From contig CAIKOA010000006.1 of assembly GCA_903828955.1 (NCBI GenBank), forward strand, positions 1-64,000: DNA of 64,000 nt, in the 5' to 3' direction. Positions 27,727 through 35,731 of this stretch are shown here, in pieces. The DNA is from an uncultured Microcaldota archaeon (GTDB taxonomy: Archaea > Micrarchaeota > Micrarchaeia > Anstonellales > Bilamarchaeaceae). Every line of letters starts with the position of its first letter. Position 1 is the stretch's first letter. A program made the position numbers and the translations under genes. The notes under the pieces were generated by a model that was not told the origin of the DNA, made no database searches, and saw only the letters and a program-made list of their open reading frames with translations.

Positions 27727-28160
27727 TCCGCCATGCGCTGGGGCTGGTGCATTTGTTTTGGCGCAGGTGCAGGCCTTGGGGCCTCTTTCCTCTCAGGGGC
27801 AGGAGCCGCTTTCTCTGCGGGTTTCTCCTTCTCTTCCTTCTTCTCCCCTTTCTTTTCAGCCCCGCCTTTCTGCACTACTGTTTTCGCAACATCCTCAGGT
27901 TTCTCTTCCATGAGCATTACAAGCGTGCGGCCGTCCTTCTTGAGCGCCCTCACCTTGATTTTCCTTGGCGGCTTCTGCATCCCACGCGCCCAGATAAGCT
28001 CGTTCACTCCGGTGCTTATCGCGACGTCATCGGGCTCGGACTTCATGTGCCTGCACATGAATTCGCGCAGAAGCTTTACCGCCTTCCTGCTCCTTACACT
28101 TCTGCTGCCGTGGTAAGCCTTTGCAAAAGGCACTGTGTATATCCTTTCAAGGTCCGCCAT
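27723..28160 (-). CDS. rpl31e: Ribosomal protein L31e with long C-terminal tail
   Basis: 145 residues from ATG 28160 (MADLERIYTVPFAKAY). The first ~85 residues are normal L31e (RSRKAVKLLREFMCRHMKSEPDDVAISTGVNELIW...). The last ~60 are an extra low-complexity tail of K, E, A and P (KKGEKKEEKEKPAEKAAPAP...). L31e lies by the exit tunnel, so the tail could reach nascent chains or SRP (inference). The start is 1 nt after the L39e stop. Confidence 0.92.
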   Translation of the reverse strand: MADLERIYTVPFAKAYHGSRSVRSRKAVKLLREFMCRHMKSEPDDVAISTGVNELIWARGMQKPPRKIKVRALKKDGRTLVMLMEEKPEDVAKTVVQKGGAEKKGEKKEEKEKPAEKAAPAPERKEAPRPAPAPKQMHQPQRMAD

Positions 28161-28161
28161 T

Positions 28162-28341
28162 TTATTCACCGTCACCTTTTTTCTCGCTTGCCTTTATCTT
28201 GTCCGTTCTCCAGTTCCTGTTCTTGTTGTTCCAGACAACTTTCCTCTTCGTCCTTACAGTCACGAATACAGGAAGCCTCTTGTTCTGCTTGGTCTTTTTC
28301 CCAAGCCGTTTCTTTTTTGCCAGGCTCTTGTGTTTTGCCAT
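28162..28341 (-). CDS. rpl39e: Ribosomal protein L39e
   Basis: 59 residues: MAKHKSLAKKKRLGKK at the start, then the diagnostic NKRLPVFVTVRTKRKVVWNN and NRNWRTDKIKAS. Very basic, with an extended ribosome exit-tunnel protein composition. Slightly longer than the usual 51 residues because of a C-terminal EKKGDGE. Conserved L39e-L31e-aIF6 order confirms it. Confidence 0.93.
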   Translation of the reverse strand: MAKHKSLAKKKRLGKKTKQNKRLPVFVTVRTKRKVVWNNKNRNWRTDKIKASEKKGDGE

Positions 28342-28362
28342 TCTAGAATCACCGTTTTTTCT

Positions 28363-28659
28363 TCATTTGAATGTTATCTTTGTTTCCCGCCCCTTTCCCC
28401 GGACGGCGCTCAGGAGCGAAAGCAATTCTTCCTCGCTTATCTGCCTCCTTACCTTTCCATACGCCCCGAGCACCTGCCGTGCCGCGGCCGCATAGAGCTG
28501 CGGGCTTGCGATGCGCACGTTCATCATGCGCGCATACGCCTTATCCGAAAGCGCAATCCGAAGCGCGCTTTTAAGCTGCCCCTCGATCTTTTTCGTTTCG
28601 TTAGCCTGCTGCGCCTCTTCTAGCTTTTTCCTTCGAGCTTCTTCAAGCTCTTCATCCAC
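28363..28659 (-). CDS. PDCD5-like DNA-binding protein
   Basis: 98 residues from the GTG at 28659 (VDEELEEARRKKLEEAQQ). Homology begins there, and longer readings run into S19e. The core YARMMNVRIASPQLYAAAARQVL and the C-terminal LLSLLSAVRGKGRETKITFK are characteristic of the archaeal PDCD5/TFAR19 family, a small three-helix nucleic-acid binder usually encoded next to S19e and L39e. The GTG start with only a weak GGTGA in front suggests coupling to S19e. Confidence 0.88.
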   Translation of the reverse strand: MDEELEEARRKKLEEAQQANETKKIEGQLKSALRIALSDKAYARMMNVRIASPQLYAAAARQVLGAYGKVRRQISEEELLSLLSAVRGKGRETKITFK

Positions 28660-28675
28660 CGTTTTCACCGAAAAA

Positions 28676-29086
28676 TTATTTGGCGAGTTCCCCCGCGCTC
28701 TTATCCATGAGTGATTTTCCCTTTGCGGTAAGCTTTCTCCCCTTAGCGCTCTTATCCATGAGGCCTGCCCCTTCAAGGGCCTGGAATGCCTTCCTTATCG
28801 TGGAGCCTCCCGCCGGCACGTGGTGGCTGGGCCGTACTCCCCTGTCCTTGCTCCCTCCGTAGTGCCTCCTCATCCGTTGCGTTCCCACCGCGTCGTTCAC
28901 ATATGCCTGCCTCATCAGCGAGGCGCACCTGACAAACCAGAAATCCGGGCTTTCCGGGGGCCGCTCTGCATGCGCCCCGCTCTTTACAATCCCGACGAAT
29001 GCGGGCTTTTGTATTCCCATTCCCTTGAGCTTGCCTGCTACTTTTGCGATGAGGGCATTTGCCCCAACATCAAACGTCCTGACCAT
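28676..29086 (-). CDS. rps19e: Ribosomal protein S19e
   Basis: 136 residues. Winged-helix S19e signatures: FWFVRCASLMRQAYVNDAVGTQRMRRHYGG, HHVPAGGSTIRKAFQALEGAGLMDK, RKLTAKGKSLMDKSA. First gene of the ribosomal/prefoldin/FtsY operon; strong TATA box at 29154-29168. Confidence 0.95.
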   Translation of the reverse strand: MVRTFDVGANALIAKVAGKLKGMGIQKPAFVGIVKSGAHAERPPESPDFWFVRCASLMRQAYVNDAVGTQRMRRHYGGSKDRGVRPSHHVPAGGSTIRKAFQALEGAGLMDKSAKGRKLTAKGKSLMDKSAGELAK

Positions 29087-29153
29087 TTTTTCACCTATCT
29101 TTGTTGCTTTTCAACTAAAAAGCTGAATACTCTAGTTCTGGATATTTAGTTTA

Positions 29154-29168
29154 TTTATATTTATAAAG
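29154..29168 (-). promoter_or_regulatory. TATA box of S19e-FtsY operon
   Basis: ctttataaatataaa on the minus strand, about 70-80 nt before the S19e ATG, in a strongly A/T-rich stretch. Implies a leader of ~45-50 nt. Confidence 0.6.
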
Positions 29169-29205
29169 ATTGCTCCCAGCCTGCTTTCCGCCCAAAACCC
29201 CCCAT

Positions 29206-30504
29206 TTAGCGGGAAGTCCCCCATCTTTTATAGTACCAAAAGGATCCCAGTGCAAGAAGCAAAACCATCATCCCGATCGCCGCAGGGGGCAATATCTTGT
29301 GTGCAAGGGTTTCCTCTTCCGGTGCGGGCTTCCCCGGCCGGTAATACTCAGGATTCCCCGCAGGCTCCCCGGTCTCGCTTAGGCCCCACCGTGTCACTTT
29401 CCTGCTGTATATCTCCCTTCCATACTCATGCTTCCCAAGGAAGAAATCCGTCCCCTCTACAGTTAGGTTGTGCGGCCCCCATCCGGAGTATGTATGGTTT
29501 ATTTCGTATAGGCGCGAAAAGGGCATGTTCCCCCCAACTACCGGATTCGCCCAATACGAAAGGTTGTACCCAGCCATGCTCGCATTCCTGAAATCCACAG
29601 TCGGGCTTGAGAATATGTGCCAAACCCCCACCGGGTCCTCCAAAACCGTGAAGTTGTAAATCTGCGCAGTTGCGGTTTTGTTTCCATCCATGCTTATTTC
29701 CGCCTTGTAGATGCTCTTCCTGGAAAACACAAGCGTATCAAAATGGTTATCCTCATACCATTGCTCCCCGAGCACCGGCTTTGCAAGGAAAAAGCTCGCA
29801 TTCCCGCTCTCAATTATGAAATTCTTGCTGGAATTCCCCTGCACCAGTATGTTCCAGTACTGCAGCGGCTCGAAAGTCTCGCTTACGCAGGTGCAGGTTT
29901 GCCCCCCATGCCCATCGTCTTCGCATTTAAGGTACTGGTTTGAAACCACCACCTCGAAATAGTAGGCATATCTCCACTGCAATTCTACAGTGAGGTTCTC
30001 AGTCCCGTTCGCGGTTTCCAGTTCCTCATAGGTGAACGGAATCCCCACAAGAGGCTCCGGGTTCATATGCTGGCCGTTTGCCTCATCAATCCAGCCATAA
30101 TCAATCAGCGTTTTGGACCGGGTTGCGTTCCTGAAAGTGAAGCTCATTATCGCGCTCCGCGAATAGTTGATTAATGCAGGATAATAATAGTCCGTGCACC
30201 CGTCGCTGTCCTCTTCGGTCAGGGTTTCGCCGTCCGCATTCCTTTCGTTCCACGCCCAGAGGATTCCCTGCGCATCACTTGGAATCCGGTCATCCACCTG
30301 CGGCATTGCCGCCACTATGCTCATATTCACCTTCGCAGGCTGTTCCGGGGTGGGCACCCCCAGCGAAATCTTAGGAGTCCCCATCAATCCATTCTCAATC
30401 CCCGCATTGTGCGCGTTTACCTCATTTATCGGAGGGTCAGCGTATGCAAACAAATAGGAAAAAAAGACCAAAAGAAGAACGAAGAGGCATTTCCCTCCCA
30501 TCAC
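29206..30504 (-). CDS. Exported protein with C-terminal membrane anchor
   Basis: 432 residues. Signal peptide CLFVLLLVFFSYLFAYA, a sequon-rich beta ectodomain with a CxC pair (GGQTCTCVS), and a C-terminal helix (ILPPAAIGMMVLLLALGSFWYY) followed by a short basic tail. No family recognised. Last gene of the pheS operon; overlaps the membrane winged-helix gene by 4 bp. Confidence 0.83.
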   Translation of the reverse strand: MMGGKCLFVLLLVFFSYLFAYADPPINEVNAHNAGIENGLMGTPKISLGVPTPEQPAKVNMSIVAAMPQVDDRIPSDAQGILWAWNERNADGETLTEEDSDGCTDYYYPALINYSRSAIMSFTFRNATRSKTLIDYGWIDEANGQHMNPEPLVGIPFTYEELETANGTENLTVELQWRYAYYFEVVVSNQYLKCEDDGHGGQTCTCVSETFEPLQYWNILVQGNSSKNFIIESGNASFFLAKPVLGEQWYEDNHFDTLVFSRKSIYKAEISMDGNKTATAQIYNFTVLEDPVGVWHIFSSPTVDFRNASMAGYNLSYWANPVVGGNMPFSRLYEINHTYSGWGPHNLTVEGTDFFLGKHEYGREIYSRKVTRWGLSETGEPAGNPEYYRPGKPAPEEETLAHKILPPAAIGMMVLLLALGSFWYYKRWGTSR

Positions 30505-32405
30505 AACATCTCTTCAAGCTGTTCAACCGTCGCAAGCGAAACAAGGCCGTTTGCCCGCTTCACTTCCAGCATCGCGTGCTCATCCCCGCTCAGGGATTTA
30601 GTGAATTTCCTCTTGTCCTCCTCGTCTTCGAATACAAGTATGAGCTTCTTCTGTATTTCCGCATACTGGATTGAAATCAATGCAGACCCAATGTCGAACC
30701 CGTCCTTCTTCTCGTTGAATTCAACCCCGTTCACTACGAGCGCATCCCTTATCTGCCGCTTCAGCACGTTGTTGCGCACATCGCCCCAGCCCGTAAGCTG
30801 GTAGTGCTCCCCATACCTCTCCACAAGCCCCCTATTTTCAAGCTTCTTGAGGACGGCTTCCAAATCCCCGTCGAACATGTCCGCGCCGTCGGTTATGTCC
30901 CGCCTTGCTTCGTATGCGATTTCCGCAGCCGTCACCGGAACCTTTTCCCACCCAAACCTTTCCTGCGCCCTTTCTATGCACTCGACAATCTGCACGGCCG
31001 TAACTTCCAGCGGCCTTCTTTCCTGCCTCGCCATTTTCTCTATTTTCAGCACGTACACAGGCTTCCTTCTCATTGTTGCAAGCACGTATACGACCACGAT
31101 CAGGACGACCACGAACGGCCCGTACCTGATGTACGCTTCGAATGTGCTTTCCTGTGTGCGCGTATAAGTGATGTCCTGCTTGTACTCAAGATATTGTATC
31201 CTGAAGATGTTGTCCCCGCTCCTCAGTTTTTCATTCACCGAGGCGGTACCGTCAATTATCGAGTAGTCCTTGGGTTCCCCGTCATTTACGGAAACCGTGA
31301 TCTTTCCCTCTTTCAGGGGCTCCCCATCCACATTCACGCTGAAAACAGTCCTTATGTCCCAGGCCTCCTCCAGCTTCACATCCACCTTTTTCACATGTAT
31401 GTAAGTGGAGCCGAGCATCCCCGAGCTGTCATACACCTTTACAATGTAATCTCCGGGCTCCTCAAATGAATATGTATAATAGAACGCCTTTTCCACCCCA
31501 ATTCTCCCGAGCTCTTCGCCCTGGAGCACCTTCCCGTCCTTTTCAACAGTGTAGAACGCCTTCCCGCTCGTATTGCTAAGGGTAAAGGAAACCGCAGCCC
31601 TTTCCCATGGATACACTTCCCCATCCGTTTCCATTTTTACGGGCTCCTTGGGAAGAAGCCCGGAATTCACAACCGCCATCTGGTTGTTCGTGGTATAGAC
31701 CGCCCTCAGGTACCCGTTTTCCGCGAGCGGCACAAACAGGCTATTGTCCCCGTCATACTCTGCAAACGGCCGTGACACCTCGGAAACAACCGCCCACCTG
31801 TTTTCAAGCAATTCCCTTTTGAGCGCATCAACCTTTGTTTTGTCATCCATGAATTCATCAAGGGTGTATTCCTTCACGAGTATCTTGCTTTTTGTGGCCT
31901 CATCCAGGTTGGTATACCAGTAGTCCTTCCTGAGGCTGCTCGCCATCTTCATGTCCGTTTTTCCGATGTAAATAAGCGTATTGAAACTTCCGGTGGAGCC
32001 AATCGTATTCAGGATATAATCCGGAATCGCCCCTGTAGGGACAATGATTATTGCGTCCCTCTCTTTGAGCACTTCCGTGCCATGCACCACCTCCACTTCC
32101 ATCCCGTAGTCGCGGAGAGTTTGCATTTCCGTGACAAAAGAATCAAAGGTGTCCATCCCGATCCCGGTTTCGCTCAGAATCACGACCCTGTCCCTTGGCT
32201 TTTCACCAAGCGCAAGAAGCGAGATGTTCCCAGTTCCGTTTGCATGGTAGAGGCAATATCCGTATCCCCCGGCCCTTCCCTGCGAAGTTATGTCCACATA
32301 ACCCGCGGGGGCGGATTCTTTCGGAGCCTGGAAAAGCGCGAGCAGAAGGGTCCCTGCAAGGAACGCAAAAACAACGAACCCCACTATGAACAATGTCCTA
32401 TTCAT
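30501..32405 (-). CDS. Two-pass membrane protein with cytoplasmic winged-helix domain
   Basis: 634 residues from the ATG at 32405, which overlaps the pheS stop (TAATG). N-terminal membrane helix (TLFIVGFVVFAFLAGTLLLALF), ~400-residue outside part (an alpha/beta region with VILSETGIGMDTFDSFVTEM and AIIIVPTGAIPDYIL, then Ig-like beta domains), second membrane helix near 440 (GPFVVVLIVVVYVLA). The cytoplasmic region holds a predicted winged helix (VPVTAAEIAYEARRDI ... LKKLENRGLVERYGEHYQLT) and a last alpha/beta domain. The layout suggests a one-protein transmembrane sensor or regulator, or a protein-protein winged helix; not demonstrated. Confidence 0.8.
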   Translation of the reverse strand: MNRTLFIVGFVVFAFLAGTLLLALFQAPKESAPAGYVDITSQGRAGGYGYCLYHANGTGNISLLALGEKPRDRVVILSETGIGMDTFDSFVTEMQTLRDYGMEVEVVHGTEVLKERDAIIIVPTGAIPDYILNTIGSTGSFNTLIYIGKTDMKMASSLRKDYWYTNLDEATKSKILVKEYTLDEFMDDKTKVDALKRELLENRWAVVSEVSRPFAEYDGDNSLFVPLAENGYLRAVYTTNNQMAVVNSGLLPKEPVKMETDGEVYPWERAAVSFTLSNTSGKAFYTVEKDGKVLQGEELGRIGVEKAFYYTYSFEEPGDYIVKVYDSSGMLGSTYIHVKKVDVKLEEAWDIRTVFSVNVDGEPLKEGKITVSVNDGEPKDYSIIDGTASVNEKLRSGDNIFRIQYLEYKQDITYTRTQESTFEAYIRYGPFVVVLIVVVYVLATMRRKPVYVLKIEKMARQERRPLEVTAVQIVECIERAQERFGWEKVPVTAAEIAYEARRDITDGADMFDGDLEAVLKKLENRGLVERYGEHYQLTGWGDVRNNVLKRQIRDALVVNGVEFNEKKDGFDIGSALISIQYAEIQKKLILVFEDEEDKRKFTKSLSGDEHAMLEVKRANGLVSLATVEQLEEML

Positions 32406-33790
32406 TACTTCACTCCTTCGCCCCGGAGCCAGTCGAGGTCGTTTCTGTAAAACGTCCTTATATCTTTTAAGCCTTCCATCAGCATCAGGGGCCTTTCCAA
32501 GCTCAATCCCCATGCGAGAACGGGATAAACTTCGCAGATCGGTTTTGTCATTTCAGGCCTTAAAATCCCCGCGCCTCCGATTTCCATCCATTCCTTCCGC
32601 TCTTCGTAGAATACTTCCACTTCCACGCTCGGTTCAGTATATGGGAAGTAGCTCGGCCTGAACCTCACTTTCTCAAAGCCGAATCTTGAATAGAATTCCT
32701 TGATTAATCCGAATAAATCCCTTAGAGTTGCCTTATCCCAGGCAACTATCCCCTCCACCTGGTGGAATTCCGCCAAATGCTTGAAATCCGTTGCCTCATT
32801 CCTGAATACCCTCCCAATCGCAAAATATTTCTTCCCCTCATTCCCCTTCAGTTTATTCAGGTACCTTGCGCTGAGCGCGGTTGTATGCGTGCGGAGCACC
32901 CTTCTCTTTGCCTCCCCCTCGCTCCACTTATATTTCCACCCTTTCTCATGCGCCTTCTTAACTTTCTCCACAATTTCTTTTTCCGGGAGCTCCTCTTCCC
33001 CTTCCAAATAGAAAGTATCCGCCATCTCGCGCGCAGGGTGGTCCTGCGGCTGGAAGAGCGCATCGAAATTCCAGAACGCGCTCTCCACCATGTTCCCTTC
33101 CATCTCCTCAAAACCCAAATCCTCGAAAACCCTCCTTACTTTCTGGGTCATTTTCGTAATCGGGTGCGCCTTTCCAATCGGCGCATCTTTAGTAGGCGCA
33201 ATCGCATAAGGCCGGAATTCCGCGTTCTTCCACGCGCCGCTAGTAATTATTTGCGAAGTGAGTTCCCCAATTTCTTCTTTTATTTCCCCAATTCCCTTCG
33301 CTTCCTTTTTTCCCGCCTCGGTAAGGGAAACGATAGTCTCCTTCCCCCTCTCTTCCTTCAATAATTTTCTTTTAAGCAGTATTTCCAAATCCGCCTTTGC
33401 CGCCTTTTCCGGGGAAGCAGCTGCCTTTGCAAGCGAATAGTCTCCGGGCTCTTTCAGCTTTTTTACCTTCCCATCAACGACTTCTATCCATCCATTCCTC
33501 TTTGCCCATTGCAGCCCGATTTTCCCTTCCCCATCCAGTTCTGAAACCATGCTCCCGTCTTTCCAGAGAAGGTTCACTTCCGGGAACCCGTCTTTTATAT
33601 ATTTTTCGCATTCAGGGGTTCTTGAAAATCCGGAGCTCTCCCTTTCCTCTACTTTTGCAAGCCCCTTTTCCTGCAGCCAGAACGCCGCCCTCCTTGCGCT
33701 GTCCGGGTTCAGCCCGAGCCCCTCAACCCCGGACTTCCCAATCCGTTCAAGCGCCTTTAGCAGTTCCTTCTCTGTCCTGTGAAGTATCAT
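32405..33790 (-). CDS. pheS: Phenylalanyl-tRNA synthetase alpha subunit
   Basis: 461 residues. N-terminal winged-helix tRNA-binding modules (1-180), then the class II catalytic core: motif 1 region GKAHPITKMTQKVRRVFEDLGFEEMEG, AFWNFDALFQPQDHPAREMADTF, motif 2 FAIGRVFRNEATDFKHLAEFHQVEG, motif 3 GLSLERPLMLMEGLKDIR. Charges tRNA-Phe with PheT, which is not in the window. Embedded among exported-protein genes with overlaps on both sides. Confidence 0.96.
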   Translation of the reverse strand: MILHRTEKELLKALERIGKSGVEGLGLNPDSARRAAFWLQEKGLAKVEERESSGFSRTPECEKYIKDGFPEVNLLWKDGSMVSELDGEGKIGLQWAKRNGWIEVVDGKVKKLKEPGDYSLAKAAASPEKAAKADLEILLKRKLLKEERGKETIVSLTEAGKKEAKGIGEIKEEIGELTSQIITSGAWKNAEFRPYAIAPTKDAPIGKAHPITKMTQKVRRVFEDLGFEEMEGNMVESAFWNFDALFQPQDHPAREMADTFYLEGEEELPEKEIVEKVKKAHEKGWKYKWSEGEAKRRVLRTHTTALSARYLNKLKGNEGKKYFAIGRVFRNEATDFKHLAEFHQVEGIVAWDKATLRDLFGLIKEFYSRFGFEKVRFRPSYFPYTEPSVEVEVFYEERKEWMEIGGAGILRPEMTKPICEVYPVLAWGLSLERPLMLMEGLKDIRTFYRNDLDWLRGEGVK

Positions 33791-34605
33791 TTCACTACCT
33801 TCCTTACCCTTGTTTGCAGGTGGAGGTATCCGCCCACAATAATTACGATTAATATGATAAGCGCAATCCCCTCAGGCCCTGAGAAAACCTGCATGATCGC
33901 ATCCTTTGAGTCCGTGAAGAAAGCCAGCACCTCATCATCAAGCCCCTCCTCCCTCTCAAAAACAATGCTGAACCTTGCAAGGACCGTATTCTTCCAGCTC
34001 ATTTCCTTCAGGTTCTTCATGTCCGCCCGCGCAACGCCTTCAGGGAGCGGGTTCACTTCAATTGCTTTCGCATCGTCCGGAAGAATCACGCTCAGCCTTT
34101 CGTTTTCCCCAAGGATCACATCCCCAAGGCCGCTCTCCTCAAAACCGAGCGCAGAAGGGTTCAATGAATACCTGGTGGTCCTCGGCTTGTAGTTATCCAG
34201 TATGAAAATCCCGGTATCGTTCACGATTTTCCCATTCTTGTCCAGATAACCGTCCACATGGTAGGTTATCTTCAATTGGCCGTGGCAGAGGTCCGCAAGC
34301 GGGTTGCACTGGTATACGGGCTGCGGCCTCACCACCACGTTGCTTATATCCACATATCTATTATCCACGTGGCACCTTGCATCCTGCAGGCCGGTGAGCT
34401 CGCTCCAGCTTGCCAGATTGTTTTGCGACAAGCCGCTCTTATACAGGTCAATGCTGTTCTGGGTGGTTATCAGGAGGCCCAGGTTCTCGGTTATCTCCGC
34501 GCTCCCGTCCGGATTCACATCGATTGCTACATCCATTGAGGTGAGCGTGATCGCGGAATGCGAGAATGACAGGCACAGAAGCAAAACCAGCAATAGGTTG
34601 CGCAT
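33787..34605 (-). CDS. Exported protein with C-terminal membrane anchor, upstream of pheS
   Basis: 272 residues. Signal peptide MRNLLLVLLLCLSFSHS, ectodomain with four cysteines (ARCHVD, YQCNPLADLCHG) resembling the N-terminal beta domain of DUF2207-like membrane proteins (VDVAIDVNPDGSAEITENL type), then a membrane helix (GIALIILIVIIVGGYLHL) and a basic tail. First gene of a four-gene operon with 4-bp or TAATG overlaps throughout. Confidence 0.82.
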   Translation of the reverse strand: MRNLLLVLLLCLSFSHSAITLTSMDVAIDVNPDGSAEITENLGLLITTQNSIDLYKSGLSQNNLASWSELTGLQDARCHVDNRYVDISNVVVRPQPVYQCNPLADLCHGQLKITYHVDGYLDKNGKIVNDTGIFILDNYKPRTTRYSLNPSALGFEESGLGDVILGENERLSVILPDDAKAIEVNPLPEGVARADMKNLKEMSWKNTVLARFSIVFEREEGLDDEVLAFFTDSKDAIMQVFSGPEGIALIILIVIIVGGYLHLQTRVRKVVK

Positions 34606-34705
34606 AAGGCGGTTTTCCCGCTTTTATATTTAAATATTGCCCCTATGCGGGTTTTTTGCCGTTTCCTTTTCCCATTTGCCTATCTTCGCAGGAAACCTTA
34701 GAAAC

Positions 34706-34716
34706 ATTTATAAAGA
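34706..34716 (+). promoter_or_regulatory. TATA box of exported protein gene
   Basis: atttataaaga, 60-70 nt before the ATG at 34775. A GTGATG ribosome-binding-like sequence precedes the start. The combination of a consensus box, a leader and an SD-like site suggests high expression. Confidence 0.6.
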
Positions 34717-34774
34717 TTATCGGAGAGTTCGGAGCTACAATCCTACCTAAAATACGGATAAAAAAAGTGATGAT

Positions 34775-35455
34775 ATGAATAAAACCATATGGGCAATTGC
34801 CTTCGTGGTGTTGGCGTGCGGCGTAAGCTTCGCTATGGATAATGCCTCGATAACTCCAGGCACTCAATCCGAGTATGAGCAGGCAGTATCCGCAGGCAAC
34901 ATAACTACTGAAGGAGGGAATGTAACTGCAGTGAATATCGACGCGAACACGTCCACTGAGAAGTGGGCTGGTTTCTTCGGAAATGTTACGGGTACAATTG
35001 TGCTCGCTCAGTCAGGCGACACGAGCTTCCTGTACAACTGGACCGCAAATGGGACCACCGGTGAAGTTTGCGTAAGTGCTACTCCAAATTGGGGAACGCT
35101 TCACGAACTAACCACTGCAGTAGGAGGACTCATTGATACGGCTTGGGGCTTCAACGCAACCGAGGCGGACTCCGGAACTAACACAGTCAACGGCAGCACC
35201 AATGTCTACAACATCGAGGCTAAGGATTATACCACGGACGCTATAACGACTGGCGGGGGCTTCATGACAGGAATCTTTGGCTTTAATACAGCTACGCCAA
35301 CAGTACCGACTGACTTTGCGTTCTGCGTGAACACTACTGCTTCAGGGAAGTACTACAAGGGCACCGATGCGAACTACGAGCTTATGGCTCCGACTCCGGA
35401 CTCAGAAGACGGGTCTCAGACTCAGACCTACTACTTCTTCGTGGAGTTAGTCTGA
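34775..35455 (+). CDS. Exported protein, probably abundant surface protein
   Basis: 226 residues. Signal peptide MNKTIWAIAFVVLACGVSFA; no membrane anchor. The mature part is rich in T, G, A, N, S and has about ten N-glycosylation sequons and two cysteines (GEVCVSA, FAFCVNT). Monocistronic with a consensus promoter in front and T-rich tracts behind. Its codon use (e.g. act, gct, ggt) departs from the ccc/tcc/gcc-heavy neighbours, as expected for a highly expressed gene. Candidate S-layer or envelope matrix protein; not recognised by family. Confidence 0.8.
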   Translation: MNKTIWAIAFVVLACGVSFAMDNASITPGTQSEYEQAVSAGNITTEGGNVTAVNIDANTSTEKWAGFFGNVTGTIVLAQSGDTSFLYNWTANGTTGEVCVSATPNWGTLHELTTAVGGLIDTAWGFNATEADSGTNTVNGSTNVYNIEAKDYTTDAITTGGGFMTGIFGFNTATPTVPTDFAFCVNTTASGKYYKGTDANYELMAPTPDSEDGSQTQTYYFFVELV

Positions 35456-35456
35456 A

Positions 35457-35492
35457 GGAATCCTTTCCTTCTTTTTTCTTTTATTTTCTAAA
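35457..35492 (+). terminator. T-rich terminator after exported protein gene
   Basis: Pyrimidine/T-rich run (tcctttccttcttttttcttttattttct) directly behind the stop codon at 35455. Typical of intrinsic termination in archaea, which needs T-runs and not necessarily a hairpin. Confidence 0.55.
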
Positions 35493-35593
35493 ACCAAACC
35501 TCTAATCGCTGAAAAATAAAAACCAGAATCAGTCTATTTCGTTTGCATTTTATGTTACTTTCAATTAACGCAAAGTGGATTTTGTGTCAAGTA

Positions 35594-35669
35594 AGTTTAA
35601 CATAAACTGGAATAGGCCTTACTCACAAAGCGCGTTTAGTTTTAGTGTCATAACTCACCAAAACTAAAC
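35594..35669 (+). promoter_or_regulatory. Palindromic operator-like sites upstream of fic
   Basis: A perfect 10-bp inverted repeat gtttagtttt / aaaactaaac (35634-35643, 35660-35669) spaced by 16 nt, and a shorter agttta-aca-taaact palindrome at 35594-35608, both sharing the core agttta/taaact. They lie 63-140 nt before the fic start in an AT-rich spacer that holds nothing else recognisable. Possible binding sites for the winged-helix part of the Fic protein itself (inference). Confidence 0.5.
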
Positions 35670-35699
35670 TACAGTTTATTTTTGATATAAAATGATACC

Positions 35700-35709
35700 A
35701 TTTATAAAC
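35700..35709 (+). promoter_or_regulatory. TATA box of fic gene
   Basis: atttataaac centred 27 nt before the ATG at 35732. Supports that ATG rather than the upstream TTG, and a leaderless transcript. Confidence 0.6.
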
Positions 35710-35731
35710 TCTTTTGTCCAGCCTATTACTC

